Positions 26,636 to 34,716 of a DNA stretch of 64,000 nucleotides are shown here, piece by piece. The DNA is taken from assembly GCA_016787645.1 (NCBI GenBank), contig JAEUUF010000013.1, positions 682,001-746,000 of the forward strand, in the 5' to 3' direction. The notes under the pieces are model-generated. The model had not been told where the DNA came from, ran no database searches, and worked only from the letters and a program-made list of their open reading frames with translations. Each line of letters opens with the position of its first letter. The first letter of the stretch is position 1. The DNA comes from Cyclobacteriaceae bacterium. Its GTDB lineage: Bacteria > Bacteroidota > Bacteroidia > Cytophagales > Cyclobacteriaceae. The position numbers and the translations under genes were made by a program.

Positions 26636-27247
26636 TTGAAGGTTACAGGCATTCATGACATTCTAAACGGCGAATTGTTCAAGACTTCAACTGACCTAAA
26701 GAAGGCAAACAGGGAGGTTCTAGATGCAATAAGGTTAACCGATTGGCCTCATGGTAGTGGGAAATTTTCGATTTATCCCGAAAGTGGCAAAAAACGTGGA
26801 ATGGGAAATGGTGTAACCCCAATCAAGAGACCATGTTTGATACAACTTAATTATTACGGGTGGATAACAGAAAGGCTACCAGATATTGGTTCAACTGTTA
26901 TGGAGACAGGTGACCTGGATGCACTGAAACGAGTTGGGGATCAATTCATTGCCTTTGAATGGGAAACTGGCAACATTTCCTCAAGCCATCGCGCAGTAAA
27001 TAAGCTGCTCCTTGCCATGCAAGAGACAAACACTTTGGGTAGTTTCCTTGTAGTGCCAAGTAATAAATTCAAGAAATTTCTCACCGACCGTATAGGAAAC
27101 ATAGGTGAATTGAAGCCCTATTTCCCCTTATGGAAAAATATCCCAAGCATATCCGGCGCCTTACGAATTATTGAAGTAGAACACGATGAGGAAAGCACTG
27201 ATGTTCCCAGAATCCCCAAAGGGACTGATGGAAGAGCACTTTTTTAA
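26636..27247 (+). CDS. BamHI-like type II restriction endonuclease
   Basis: 203 residues from a TTG start at 26636; no ATG exists between the upstream in-frame stop at 26609 and the conserved core. The protein aligns along its length with BamHI (213 aa) as I recall its sequence. Shared blocks are NGVTPIK (58-64), FEWETGNISSSHRAVNKLL (107-125; BamHI FETGNISSAHRSMNKLL), LTDRIGNIGELKPYF (149-163) and PRIPKGTDG (191-199). Glu108 and Glu110 match catalytic Glu111 and Glu113 of BamHI, and Glu79 matches Glu77. The counterpart of Asp94 is unclear because this region is about 5 residues shorter (Asp93 or Asp95 are candidates). It is encoded divergently from the methyltransferase and overlaps the AIPR gene tail-to-tail. 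Recognition of GGATCC is possible, not shown. Confidence 0.93.
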   Translation: MKVTGIHDILNGELFKTSTDLKKANREVLDAIRLTDWPHGSGKFSIYPESGKKRGMGNGVTPIKRPCLIQLNYYGWITERLPDIGSTVMETGDLDALKRVGDQFIAFEWETGNISSSHRAVNKLLLAMQETNTLGSFLVVPSNKFKKFLTDRIGNIGELKPYFPLWKNIPSISGALRIIEVEHDEESTDVPRIPKGTDGRALF

Positions 27248-28938
27248 GTCTCGTCCGGAAAAAGTACATTGCTTAATCCCAAGCTTACATCTATACTCTC
27301 GCTGAGCTTCCTAACATTCTTGGGAGTCTTGAAAAATGAATAAGGGGATCTGAATCCTTTATTGCTTCTTGTTACCTCTTTTGTGGAATTAAATACCTTT
27401 TCACAAACTGGCAAAATTGTCTTTGGTGTTAGATGTAGGTTATGCATTGAGAGCCTCTTATAACCAAAATATTTGAAGACTTTGTGGAGTATTAGTCTTT
27501 TGGCAAAGATTGCTAATGCTGGATTTTCGCCATCGCCAGTGTCCACTTCCTTTTCTTTGAGAAAATCTCTCGTTAATCGATATATCCTAACACAATTCCA
27601 CAATCTGTCACCTGAAGTTTTGTCATTAAAGATTCTTGTGTAAGGCTGCCTTTCAATGTCCTCCCAAATTTTTCCAATCTCGCGGCTTACCAAGATAGCG
27701 AGATCTATGTCGTAATGGGCGCATCCAAGGGCAATTGTCGCCTCTTCAAGAGTGCAGCCGGCTTCCTCATGAGGCTTTTGTTCTCCCGTCTTGAACGAGT
27801 ATTCAATTCCATCTAGAAACAACTCCTGTTTAAGTCTAGTTTGATTGCTGTCAAGAGAGGCAAAATCCTTGTTCTCAATTTTATTTTGGGTGTTATTAAA
27901 CTTAGTAATCTTCGACGCGTAATCATCTGGTGCTCCCTTTAGATCAATGAATCTTACATGGACCTTAGCATCCTTTATCTGATCTCTGTATTGTAAATAG
28001 GTTTCACCAATAGCTCCATAAGTCTGGGCTCCATTTACAATATTTACATCCTTAAAACTAAAAACCCCTGCCTCCCGATCCTTTTTCGGTCCCTTTCCAA
28101 AACTCTTACACAGAATTGTGATACCGTTATTGAAATACCAGAAGTCCCGTGGTTCCTTCATTAGTGTAAGCTTTATGTAGGCATTTACAGTTGTATCACC
28201 CTTGAACCTTCTTAGGTTTTTTGTTAGAAGATTATTCTTATATGTTTTCCAAAGTTCACCTAAGTCGACGACACTCATTTCACCATAAATACTTTCATAG
28301 GGCTCAGAATGCTTACCCCAATTGGTTAGCGTGATGTCCGTGAGATCAATCGGTGCACCGTCGGTGGCACTAATGATGCACTGATAAAGGTCCTTTAGAT
28401 TTATCACTCTTGCAGTGTAGATTTCAAAACCATCATTCAATAAGGCTAGTTTGTCCCTAATCAGATCCTTTGATTCATTACCAAGTGGTTGTACACCAGA
28501 ATAGATAAGCAAGAGCTGGATTCGGTATGAGGCGCTTTCAACTGCCTTTATTACATTATCTCTCTTAGATTTTACTTTGTCATTGAACTTGTTGAACCGA
28601 CAACTTACAAGGTCTTCCACACCGTTGAAGAATGCCGTTATCTCGGACTTTTTCGGTGATCCTTGGCCGTTCTTAATCCACTTCCCTTGGGCCAACGTAA
28701 GGAGTTTTGAATCCTCGTCAAGCAGAATAGCATCGATTCCATTGTCTTTGAATCCGTCAGTGATTGCATGCACTGCTGTTTCAGAATCTACTTCGCATGT
28801 GGAAGCAATAGCAAGACATATTTGCCCAGCACTTATCAATTGGTCAATACTAGTTAAGTCAGGATGAGTCACCCTAATTTTAGGTAAGTACCGCTCAGTA
28901 ATTACTTTCTCAATTCGCTTTAGAGTAATTGAGGACAT
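27244..28938 (-). CDS. AIPR-family abortive-infection phage resistance protein
   Basis: 564 residues. The AIPR domain signature is clear: FWYFNNGIT (266-274) and VNIVNGAQTYGAIG (298-311). The N-terminal region contains a PD-(D/E)XK-like pattern: GIDAILLDE (Asp69), strand LLTLAQGKW with Gln84-x-Lys86, suggesting a nuclease fold as in other AIPR proteins. Members are linked to abortive infection and often sit near restriction-modification genes. Its stop overlaps the endonuclease stop by 4 nt on the opposite strand, so the two genes are physically locked together. It has its own upstream -7 box. Low GC like the rest of the island. Confidence 0.88.
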   Translation of the reverse strand: MSSITLKRIEKVITERYLPKIRVTHPDLTSIDQLISAGQICLAIASTCEVDSETAVHAITDGFKDNGIDAILLDEDSKLLTLAQGKWIKNGQGSPKKSEITAFFNGVEDLVSCRFNKFNDKVKSKRDNVIKAVESASYRIQLLLIYSGVQPLGNESKDLIRDKLALLNDGFEIYTARVINLKDLYQCIISATDGAPIDLTDITLTNWGKHSEPYESIYGEMSVVDLGELWKTYKNNLLTKNLRRFKGDTTVNAYIKLTLMKEPRDFWYFNNGITILCKSFGKGPKKDREAGVFSFKDVNIVNGAQTYGAIGETYLQYRDQIKDAKVHVRFIDLKGAPDDYASKITKFNNTQNKIENKDFASLDSNQTRLKQELFLDGIEYSFKTGEQKPHEEAGCTLEEATIALGCAHYDIDLAILVSREIGKIWEDIERQPYTRIFNDKTSGDRLWNCVRIYRLTRDFLKEKEVDTGDGENPALAIFAKRLILHKVFKYFGYKRLSMHNLHLTPKTILPVCEKVFNSTKEVTRSNKGFRSPYSFFKTPKNVRKLSESIDVSLGLSNVLFPDET

Positions 28939-29014
28939 TTTTATTCTAGCTGGTTAAGTTGACTTAGATATTCTGATTTCCGGGACTTAATTGACATATA
29001 AATTATTAATTGGG

Positions 29015-29022
29015 CAAAAGTA
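29015..29022 (-). promoter_or_regulatory. Candidate -7 box of the AIPR gene
   Basis: TACTTTTG on the minus strand, about 76 nt upstream of the ATG at 28938. The 268-nt interval to the next gene is AT-rich near this box and then returns to host-like composition around 29050-29200; I see no coding sequence or integrase remnant in it. Confidence 0.4.
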
Positions 29023-29206
29023 AATATAGACATTTGATTGAGTGCTGAAAGTTACAAAGGGTGCTTGTGCTCTTACTTCTGACTTCAGGGACTTCCCCCG
29101 TACACAAACTCCTGATATTGGACCAAAGGTGGGTCAGCAGCATTTTGGCATTCACCTATGAGATCCAAGTAGGAACTTAGATTCACTTGAGAGCGCTTAA
29201 TTCCGG

Positions 29207-30100
29207 CTAAACCACCCTCACCACCACATTCCCCCTCTTGTGAAATCCCTCCACATAGGTATGCGCTTCACGGATCTGTTCCAGGGTGTAAACTTTGTCA
29301 ATCACAGATTTCAGCTTTCCAGATTCAATAAGCTCCTTCAACTGAAGCAAGTCATCGGGCTTTGATTTCGGAGAACCGGTTACCGTTATGTACTTACCGG
29401 CGGGTTTCAGCAGAGGCTTGCAGGCCGATTTAGATGTTTTCCCCACGGCATCAAAGACGACGTCGAACAGGCGCCCTGTCTTTGTGAAATCATCCCGGGT
29501 ATAATCAATCACGGTATCCGCACCGAGTGAAGTGACCAGGTCTGCATTTTTCGAACTGCAAACAGCCGTAACCTTGGCACCCATTGCCTTGGCGATCTGA
29601 ACCGCAAAAGTCCCCACACTTCCCGATGCTCCATAAATCAGAATCTGATCTCCTTGCTTTAAGCCGGAAGACCTCAAGAACCGCAAAGCGGTCAGGCCAC
29701 CGACGGGAACCGCGGCTGCCTCCTCGAAAGACATGTTCGAAGGCTTGCCAGCGACCTGTTCATTGGCCGGCAGACACTTATACTCCGCATAGCCACCGAA
29801 CCCGAACCCGCAAAAAGCAAAAACAGGATCACCTTCCTTGAAGGAAGTAACCTCCTTGCCAATAGCTTCCACGACTCCGGCGACTTCAAACCCCAGTATC
29901 TTGACCCGCGAAGGTTTGAACAGTCCATTGAAAATTCTCGCGAGAAACGGATCGGCTTTTCTTAAGCGCCAGTCACCCGCCGTCACCGTGGTCGCATGGA
30001 CCTTTATCAACACCTCATTGCTTTTGGGTGTTGGCTTCGGAATATCCCGAAGTTCAAGAACCTCCGGTGATCCATAGCGTTCATAGATAACTGCCTTCAT
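29207..30100 (-). CDS. Zinc-independent MDR alcohol dehydrogenase / quinone oxidoreductase-like protein
   Basis: 297 residues from the ATG at 30100, chosen because it gives the conserved N-terminus [17 protein letters not shown]; a longer ATG start at 30133 would overlap the upstream gene. Medium-chain dehydrogenase fold with the NADPH-binding [20 protein letters not shown] motif and the [11 protein letters not shown] segment of quinone oxidoreductases. The structural-zinc Cys cluster is absent, consistent with NADPH:quinone or enone reductases. Starts 14 nt downstream of the CPBP protease gene in the same orientation. Substrate unknown. Confidence 0.9.
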   Translation of the reverse strand: MKAVIYERYGSPEVLELRDIPKPTPKSNEVLIKVHATTVTAGDWRLRKADPFLARIFNGLFKPSRVKILGFEVAGVVEAIGKEVTSFKEGDPVFAFCGFGFGGYAEYKCLPANEQVAGKPSNMSFEEAAAVPVGGLTALRFLRSSGLKQGDQILIYGASGSVGTFAVQIAKAMGAKVTAVCSSKNADLVTSLGADTVIDYTRDDFTKTGRLFDVVFDAVGKTSKSACKPLLKPAGKYITVTGSPKSKPDDLLQLKELIESGKLKSVIDKVYTLEQIREAHTYVEGFHKRGNVVVRVV

Positions 30101-30114
30101 AATATTTCTACTAG

Positions 30115-30933
30115 TCAGTGATTGCCTTTCCATTTGCCCACGGCCACCGCAAGCACTACAACCCCCGCCAGTCCCAACGCACTCCCCTCCAATCCAAAGT
30201 TACCACCGGTCAGCCATAGGGGAGCATCCCCAAACACCGGCAGCAACAAACTGGGTTGTACATGACCGCTTACTCCAAAGCCCAGCAGCACGCCTTGCAC
30301 CCAGTTGGCTGCAGTGTGCATGGCGATCGCCATCACCAGGTTGTTTGTGCGGATCACCGTCAGGCCAAAAAGGATGGAAGCAAGAAAAATATTCGCCATC
30401 GCCAGTATTTTGACAGTCCCGTGCATTTCAGGGTTGGCCATGTGCGTCAGTAAAAAGTAGGCCGAAATAATGACTTGTGCCGGCCATGTGCCCAGGCTCC
30501 CGCGGAGTCGCCCGAAAATAAATCCCCGGAACAGAAACTCCTCGGAAACAGCACCGGCCACCATAGTTCCCGTGATTGCCCATAGTGAGTAGGCATCCGC
30601 GGATTGACCTTCCCAACGCACCCAACCCCCGACATATAATACCAGTGATGGAGCCAGCATGAGCGCAGCTCCCAGTGCCAACCCTGCAAAAAGATTCCGG
30701 ACAAAACTTAAATCCAGTCTCCCGGTCAAGTCGGCGAACGAACCGCCCCAGAGGCGCTGGCAAATCCAGGTGGCAGCCAGCACAATGATAGCCTGCTGGT
30801 ATATCGACACCTCTGCGTTATTGCTCCGGGATAGAAAGATCGCAGGCAAAGTCAATGCTGCCAGCACCAGGAAGAAGATGGCCACCCACCAGGCTTCCCT
30901 GATTTTTCCCAGCTGATTCAGGAAGATCTTCAT
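30115..30933 (-). CDS. CPBP family intramembrane glutamic endopeptidase
   Basis: 272 residues, about eight transmembrane helices. The Abi/CAAX-protease motifs are present: [14 protein letters not shown] (EExxxR motif), a His in [11 protein letters not shown], and [11 protein letters not shown] (HxxxN motif). Such proteins are membrane-embedded proteases used in CAAX-like processing, bacteriocin immunity or stress signalling. It is part of a reverse-strand run from the AraC gene at 34633; spacing to the upstream fusion gene is 50 nt. Confidence 0.9.
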   Translation of the reverse strand: MKIFLNQLGKIREAWWVAIFFLVLAALTLPAIFLSRSNNAEVSIYQQAIIVLAATWICQRLWGGSFADLTGRLDLSFVRNLFAGLALGAALMLAPSLVLYVGGWVRWEGQSADAYSLWAITGTMVAGAVSEEFLFRGFIFGRLRGSLGTWPAQVIISAYFLLTHMANPEMHGTVKILAMANIFLASILFGLTVIRTNNLVMAIAMHTAANWVQGVLLGFGVSGHVQPSLLLPVFGDAPLWLTGGNFGLEGSALGLAGVVVLAVAVGKWKGNH

Positions 30934-30983
30934 GGTATTAGTCGTCCAGCGTGTGTACGAAATTCCATTTCAATTTCCCGAAG

Positions 30984-32396
30984 CTAATGAGTTCTGTTGA
31001 AGGGCTTAAAGACATATACGCTGATGCTCAGCATGCGGTTATACCGCTGAACCTCATTCGACAAGCTAGTCAAACCATGGCCATACCGAATGTCAATTGC
31101 CAGTTTCTTGTTCTTATTCTTCTTCTTCCAATCAAATACGTACCCCACGCCAGCCTGCACACCCATCTCAAAGCGTCGGAATCCGCCGGGTTGACTGCCG
31201 AAAGAAACGGAGCCACCATCCGGCCCGTCGGATTCTGTTTTGCCCGAAAACAGGTAGGAAACATACGGTCCTGAATTCACATAGAAGCGCCCAAAGTGGA
31301 ACCGGGCCAGCAACGGCATTTCGGCCGAGTACAATTTTAGGGTGGTTTTACCCAGCGTCAGGGCATTGCCCGCATTGAGCGTTCCGCCCTTCATGGCATA
31401 GTAAACCTCACCGACCAACGAAAAACGATCGGTGATACCGGCCTGAACAGACACCCCGGCCCGGAGACCGCGCAACGATTTATTGAATGAACCCAACTGT
31501 CCATTCATGTCCCCGTAATTTAGATTGACACCTGTTGTGTTCACCACCAGTGTGACATAACTGGTCTGCGCATTGGATCCGATTGATGCAGCCAGAACGA
31601 TAAAGATTGCAAGGATGGACTTGCCAACTACGGCACGACCAACTTCCTTCTGACCCTGGACTGAGGGGTTATCTTGATTTACATTTTCATCGATCACCGC
31701 AAAGCCTTTGGCAATTAACCAGCCAGCGAGGATCATTTCATAAAGTGCAACGGGAAGCGCCATCAGTATGGCACCAGTTGAAAACAACGGTACAAGATCA
31801 AACATGGCCAATGTACCCGAGGCAAGAATCAGCACGGCTCCCACCAGGCCCATCGCGGCCAGGCTGCGTGGCACCAGCCTGGTGCGATAGAAAACATAAC
31901 TGTAAATGCTGGTATTGATGCCCAGCACGAAGCACGGACCCAGTATAAACGTCCAGTCATGGATGGCCTTAAGCGCTATCCCAACGGCACGATAAGATTC
32001 TCCTTGCGCTTCGCCACCCGCAACAAAACTCTCACTGATCGTCACTAGAGCCAGCATGCTGATCATCCCGATTAAAATGAGGAGACCTTCCGTCAATCGA
32101 AACACCAGGTAGCCAAGTGCAAAGCGCCCATCGAATTTGCGGAGGTAAGGAAAGAGCATAATGGCGGTTGCGGCCATTGATACAAAGAGCATCAATTCAA
32201 GAATTCCACCCAATATGATTTGTGACCGGTTGGCCGCACCCGAAAGCAGGAAATCGCCGGTGATGAGAATTGGGTCATACAGCTTCATCCCGATAATGGC
32301 CGTTACGGTAGCCAGGATGAAAAACGCGCCGGTCAGTTTTCCATTCATCCGATCTTTTCCTGCAGCAGGGTGCCGTTTAGTGATTACGTGTTCCAT
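30984..32396 (-). CDS. DUF4386 membrane domain fused to an outer-membrane beta-barrel
   Basis: 470 residues with two unrelated halves. Residues about 17-232 form a seven-helix inner-membrane domain of the DUF4386 type (LYDPILITGDFLLSGAANRSQI start, AIHDWTFILGP, VALYEMILAGWLIAKGF end). After a polar linker (233-252) a second, signal-peptide-like stretch appears at about 254-277 (GKSILAIFIVLAASIGSNAQ), followed by a PorT-like eight-strand barrel (LRAGVSVQAGITDRFSLVGEVYYAMKGG and on). Such a topology should not work as one polypeptide unless cleaved; no start codon (ATG, GTG or TTG) lies in this frame at the junction. Read as an in-frame fusion, deletion scar or assembly error. Confidence 0.75.
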   Translation of the reverse strand: MEHVITKRHPAAGKDRMNGKLTGAFFILATVTAIIGMKLYDPILITGDFLLSGAANRSQIILGGILELMLFVSMAATAIMLFPYLRKFDGRFALGYLVFRLTEGLLILIGMISMLALVTISESFVAGGEAQGESYRAVGIALKAIHDWTFILGPCFVLGINTSIYSYVFYRTRLVPRSLAAMGLVGAVLILASGTLAMFDLVPLFSTGAILMALPVALYEMILAGWLIAKGFAVIDENVNQDNPSVQGQKEVGRAVVGKSILAIFIVLAASIGSNAQTSYVTLVVNTTGVNLNYGDMNGQLGSFNKSLRGLRAGVSVQAGITDRFSLVGEVYYAMKGGTLNAGNALTLGKTTLKLYSAEMPLLARFHFGRFYVNSGPYVSYLFSGKTESDGPDGGSVSFGSQPGGFRRFEMGVQAGVGYVFDWKKKNKNKKLAIDIRYGHGLTSLSNEVQRYNRMLSISVYVFKPFNRTH

Positions 32397-32422
32397 TTTG
32401 ATTTGCGTGTTTAGATGAGTGA

Positions 32423-33442
32423 CTAGAAATTTTCCTGTATCAATTCTTTATTGACCATCATCCCAGCCGTGGTTCCCATCGACACGGCATTGGCTACGGT
32501 GCGCAGCTTGGTCACATTGTCGCCGCAGGCAAAGACTCCTGGAACCGAGGTTCGGTGGGAACCATCAATTTGGATATAACCCTCTGAGGTCAGCTCACAT
32601 CCTAGTTCCTTTGGAATATCACTGTGTTGGGCAAAGGCCGGGCGGGAGTAGATGGCCTTGAGGTCGATAAAACGCCCATCATGAAAGACAATTCCCTTTA
32701 GACTTCCCTGCGTGTGATCGAGCGCCTTAATAGGGTCTTCAATAACGGGAATGTGGTGTTTCCGCAAGGCGGAAATTTGCCCCGGGGTAAGCGTTGAAAC
32801 ACCATTGGTGAAGATGGCAAGGTCATCTGTCCAGTTCGAAATGAGCGTCCCAAATTCAAACGCAAAGTCGCCATTACCAAGGATTCCGGTCTTTACACCC
32901 CTTACCTCATAACCATGACAGTACGGACAATGCAGAACCGATTTTCCCCAGCAATCCGAAAAGCCAGGAATATTGGGAAATAAATCGACTACCCCCGTCG
33001 CGAAGATCAATTTACTGCCCTGGAACGTTTCGAGGGAATCAAGCTGGACGAGGAAACCATCAGGTCGTTTCTCCGCGTGGACAGCCAAGCCGGATACACG
33101 CATTACCGAATCATATTGATCAACCTGCTGCCGGGCCAGGGAAGCGATCGCTGCCGGCGGCGTTCCATCCTGCGTGATGAAATTGTGTGAATACGGCGTG
33201 AAACGATTGGCCGGTTTGCCGGCATCGATGATCAACACGTTGCGCAATGCGCGGCCCAGTGCCATACCCGCGGCCAGTCCAGCATAACTGCCGCCCACAA
33301 TGATCACATCAAATCGCTCTTTCATGATTTTCATTTTAAGTACTGGAAAGTTGAAGGGGAATTGTAACGATAAGGCCATCAGGGCACCGGACTGCCGAAG
33401 GAATTTCCTTCGGCTGGTGGCCCGGGTGGCGACCTTATCCAT
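32423..33442 (-). CDS. NAD(P)/FAD-dependent oxidoreductase with Tat-like N-terminus
   Basis: 339 residues. FAD-binding motif DVIIVGGSYAGLAAG (about 44-58), redox Cys pair in VLHCPYCHGYE, NAD(P)-binding GILGNGDFAFEFG, and the C-terminal GVFACGDNV motif match thioredoxin-reductase-like flavoproteins. The ATG at 33442 adds a leader with a twin-arginine motif (SRRKFLRQ) and a hydrophobic stretch; starting instead at Met37 or Met40 (MKERFDVIIVGG) would give a normal cytoplasmic enzyme. The ATG at 33442 lies 8 nt after the upstream stop, which supports the long form. Substrate unknown. Confidence 0.85.
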   Translation of the reverse strand: MDKVATRATSRRKFLRQSGALMALSLQFPFNFPVLKMKIMKERFDVIIVGGSYAGLAAGMALGRALRNVLIIDAGKPANRFTPYSHNFITQDGTPPAAIASLARQQVDQYDSVMRVSGLAVHAEKRPDGFLVQLDSLETFQGSKLIFATGVVDLFPNIPGFSDCWGKSVLHCPYCHGYEVRGVKTGILGNGDFAFEFGTLISNWTDDLAIFTNGVSTLTPGQISALRKHHIPVIEDPIKALDHTQGSLKGIVFHDGRFIDLKAIYSRPAFAQHSDIPKELGCELTSEGYIQIDGSHRTSVPGVFACGDNVTKLRTVANAVSMGTTAGMMVNKELIQENF

Positions 33443-33450
33443 TCGGATAG

Positions 33451-33675
33451 CTATTTCTTTACGGATTCAGGGACGAACTTTTGCAGAACCCTGTCTACGA
33501 AAGGAACACCCACAAAGACGATCCACGGCACCAGGGTGATCGTGAGCAGGAAAGTCCGCTGATACAAAGGGAGAACGGACAATGCCTCTCCAAAAACAGC
33601 GAGGAACAAGGTGATGGAGGGGTAAATGACCGCCCAGATTTTGAGGGATGCCATCAATTTCATTTTTGTTTTCAT
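33451..33675 (-). CDS. Small two-helix membrane protein
   Basis: 74 residues with two hydrophobic helices (about 10-33 and 40-60) and a basic C-terminus. The layout (IYPSITLFLAVFGEAL then RTFLLTITLVPWIVFVGVPFV) resembles the two-helix DUF2798-like or monooxygenase-tail membrane domains; this is a weak resemblance. It is the first gene downstream of an AraC-type regulator, with a -7 box overlapping a 17-bp palindrome at its promoter. Confidence 0.7.
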   Translation of the reverse strand: MKTKMKLMASLKIWAVIYPSITLFLAVFGEALSVLPLYQRTFLLTITLVPWIVFVGVPFVDRVLQKFVPESVKK

Positions 33676-33697
33676 GGTGATTTGTCTTTTTGTTGTT

Positions 33698-33714
33698 TGC
33701 TATATGCGATAGCA
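33698..33714. promoter_or_regulatory. 17-bp palindrome at the promoter (candidate operator)
   Basis: Perfect inverted repeat TGCTAT-N5-ATAGCA, overlapping the end of the TACTTTTG -7 box for the small membrane gene. Its position at the expected transcription start fits an operator; the neighbouring AraC-type protein is an obvious but untested candidate, although AraC proteins usually prefer direct repeats. Confidence 0.4.
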
Positions 33715-33720
33715 AAAGTA
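33713..33720 (-). promoter_or_regulatory. Candidate -7 box upstream of the 74-aa gene
   Basis: TACTTTTG on the minus strand, 37 nt upstream of the ATG at 33675. It would drive the membrane protein and the flavoprotein behind it. Confidence 0.45.
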
Positions 33721-33769
33721 CCGGCAGGGAAAGGCTCCCGGATAGGACAAAAATGAAGTCGGATGGGAC

Positions 33770-34633
33770 TTACTGGAAGTTCTTGCGAAACGCCTCGGGT
33801 GTGTACCCGGTAAGCTTCTTGAAAAAGCGAATAAAGTACGAGACATCCTCAAAACCGAGATGGTAGGCAACCTGGTTTACCTGGTTGGGAGTCGCCAAAA
33901 GGAATCTGCGCGCCTCGAGGAGCAATTGGTCTTCGATGAGTTCAGCAGCCGTCTTCCCCACAAGGCTCCTGGTTATGGAGTTGAGCTGATATGGCGAGAG
34001 ACTCAACATCTCCGCGTAGGCAGCCACCTGTTTCTTTGTTCCCACGTTCACTTCCAGGAGGTGCATGAATTTCTCCAGTTTTTCCTGCCTGTAGGGATCA
34101 GCGTTAACCGAGGGTAACTGGCGGTTTTGCCGGTTGCGGAGAAACTGGATCAGGAATATTTCGAAGTTTGCTTTAATGATGGCCTCAAATCCCTCTTGCC
34201 TGGCATTGTATTCTTCGAGGATTGCCTGGAGGATGGCAGCAAGTTTTCCATCGCCTGCAGGGTCCAGTTTGCAGTAGTTCTTGGTGGCGGCTTTGCGCAA
34301 CAGTTCGTTGCCATTCTTTGACGCCAGGAACTGAAAGCCCTTATTGAATTCCAGCAAGTAACCCTCCGTCCCCTTCTTCAGGTGGATGCGGTGAACCTGG
34401 CCCGGCCGCATAAAGAAAATTGAATCATCCGAGACCGGGTAATTCACAAAATCGATCTCATGAGAACCTTTGCCCTTCCGCACCGCAAGGATCAGGTAGA
34501 AGTCGTGCCGATGGAGGTCCTGGTGCAAATCCTTTCCCTCAAGGACATCCGCGAGGTTCCTGATTTTGAAACCTTCGAATAAATCAGCCTTGGCTTCGTG
34601 AGGTTTGATCGACCGGATGGGGATAGTCTTCAT
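33770..34633 (-). CDS. AraC family transcriptional regulator
   Basis: 287 residues. The N-terminal half is a cupin-like sensing domain (HRHDFYLILAVRKGKGSHEIDFVNYPV, DSIFFMRPGQVHRI), and the C-terminal 100 residues are two helix-turn-helix motifs ending in the AraC signature NQVAYHLGFEDVSYFIRFFKKLTGYTPEAFRK. It is predicted to bind a small ligand and activate nearby genes; the same-strand run beginning 94 nt downstream is the likely target. Full length for the family. Confidence 0.95.
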   Translation of the reverse strand: MKTIPIRSIKPHEAKADLFEGFKIRNLADVLEGKDLHQDLHRHDFYLILAVRKGKGSHEIDFVNYPVSDDSIFFMRPGQVHRIHLKKGTEGYLLEFNKGFQFLASKNGNELLRKAATKNYCKLDPAGDGKLAAILQAILEEYNARQEGFEAIIKANFEIFLIQFLRNRQNRQLPSVNADPYRQEKLEKFMHLLEVNVGTKKQVAAYAEMLSLSPYQLNSITRSLVGKTAAELIEDQLLLEARRFLLATPNQVNQVAYHLGFEDVSYFIRFFKKLTGYTPEAFRKNFQ

Positions 34634-34716
34634 ACTTGATCAATCTAACCAACGCTCTTTCTCAAACACAAAACATGCTGAATCATCGTGATGTTTACTG
34701 TTCCGGACTCAACCTC

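Noticed and set aside
25261-29140. att-site direct repeat flanking the defence island
   Set aside because: The only shared word I found between the two edges is GTGGGTCA (near 25273 and 29128), too short to be distinguished from chance; no copy of the tRNA-Pro 3' end is visible at the right edge and there is no integrase.
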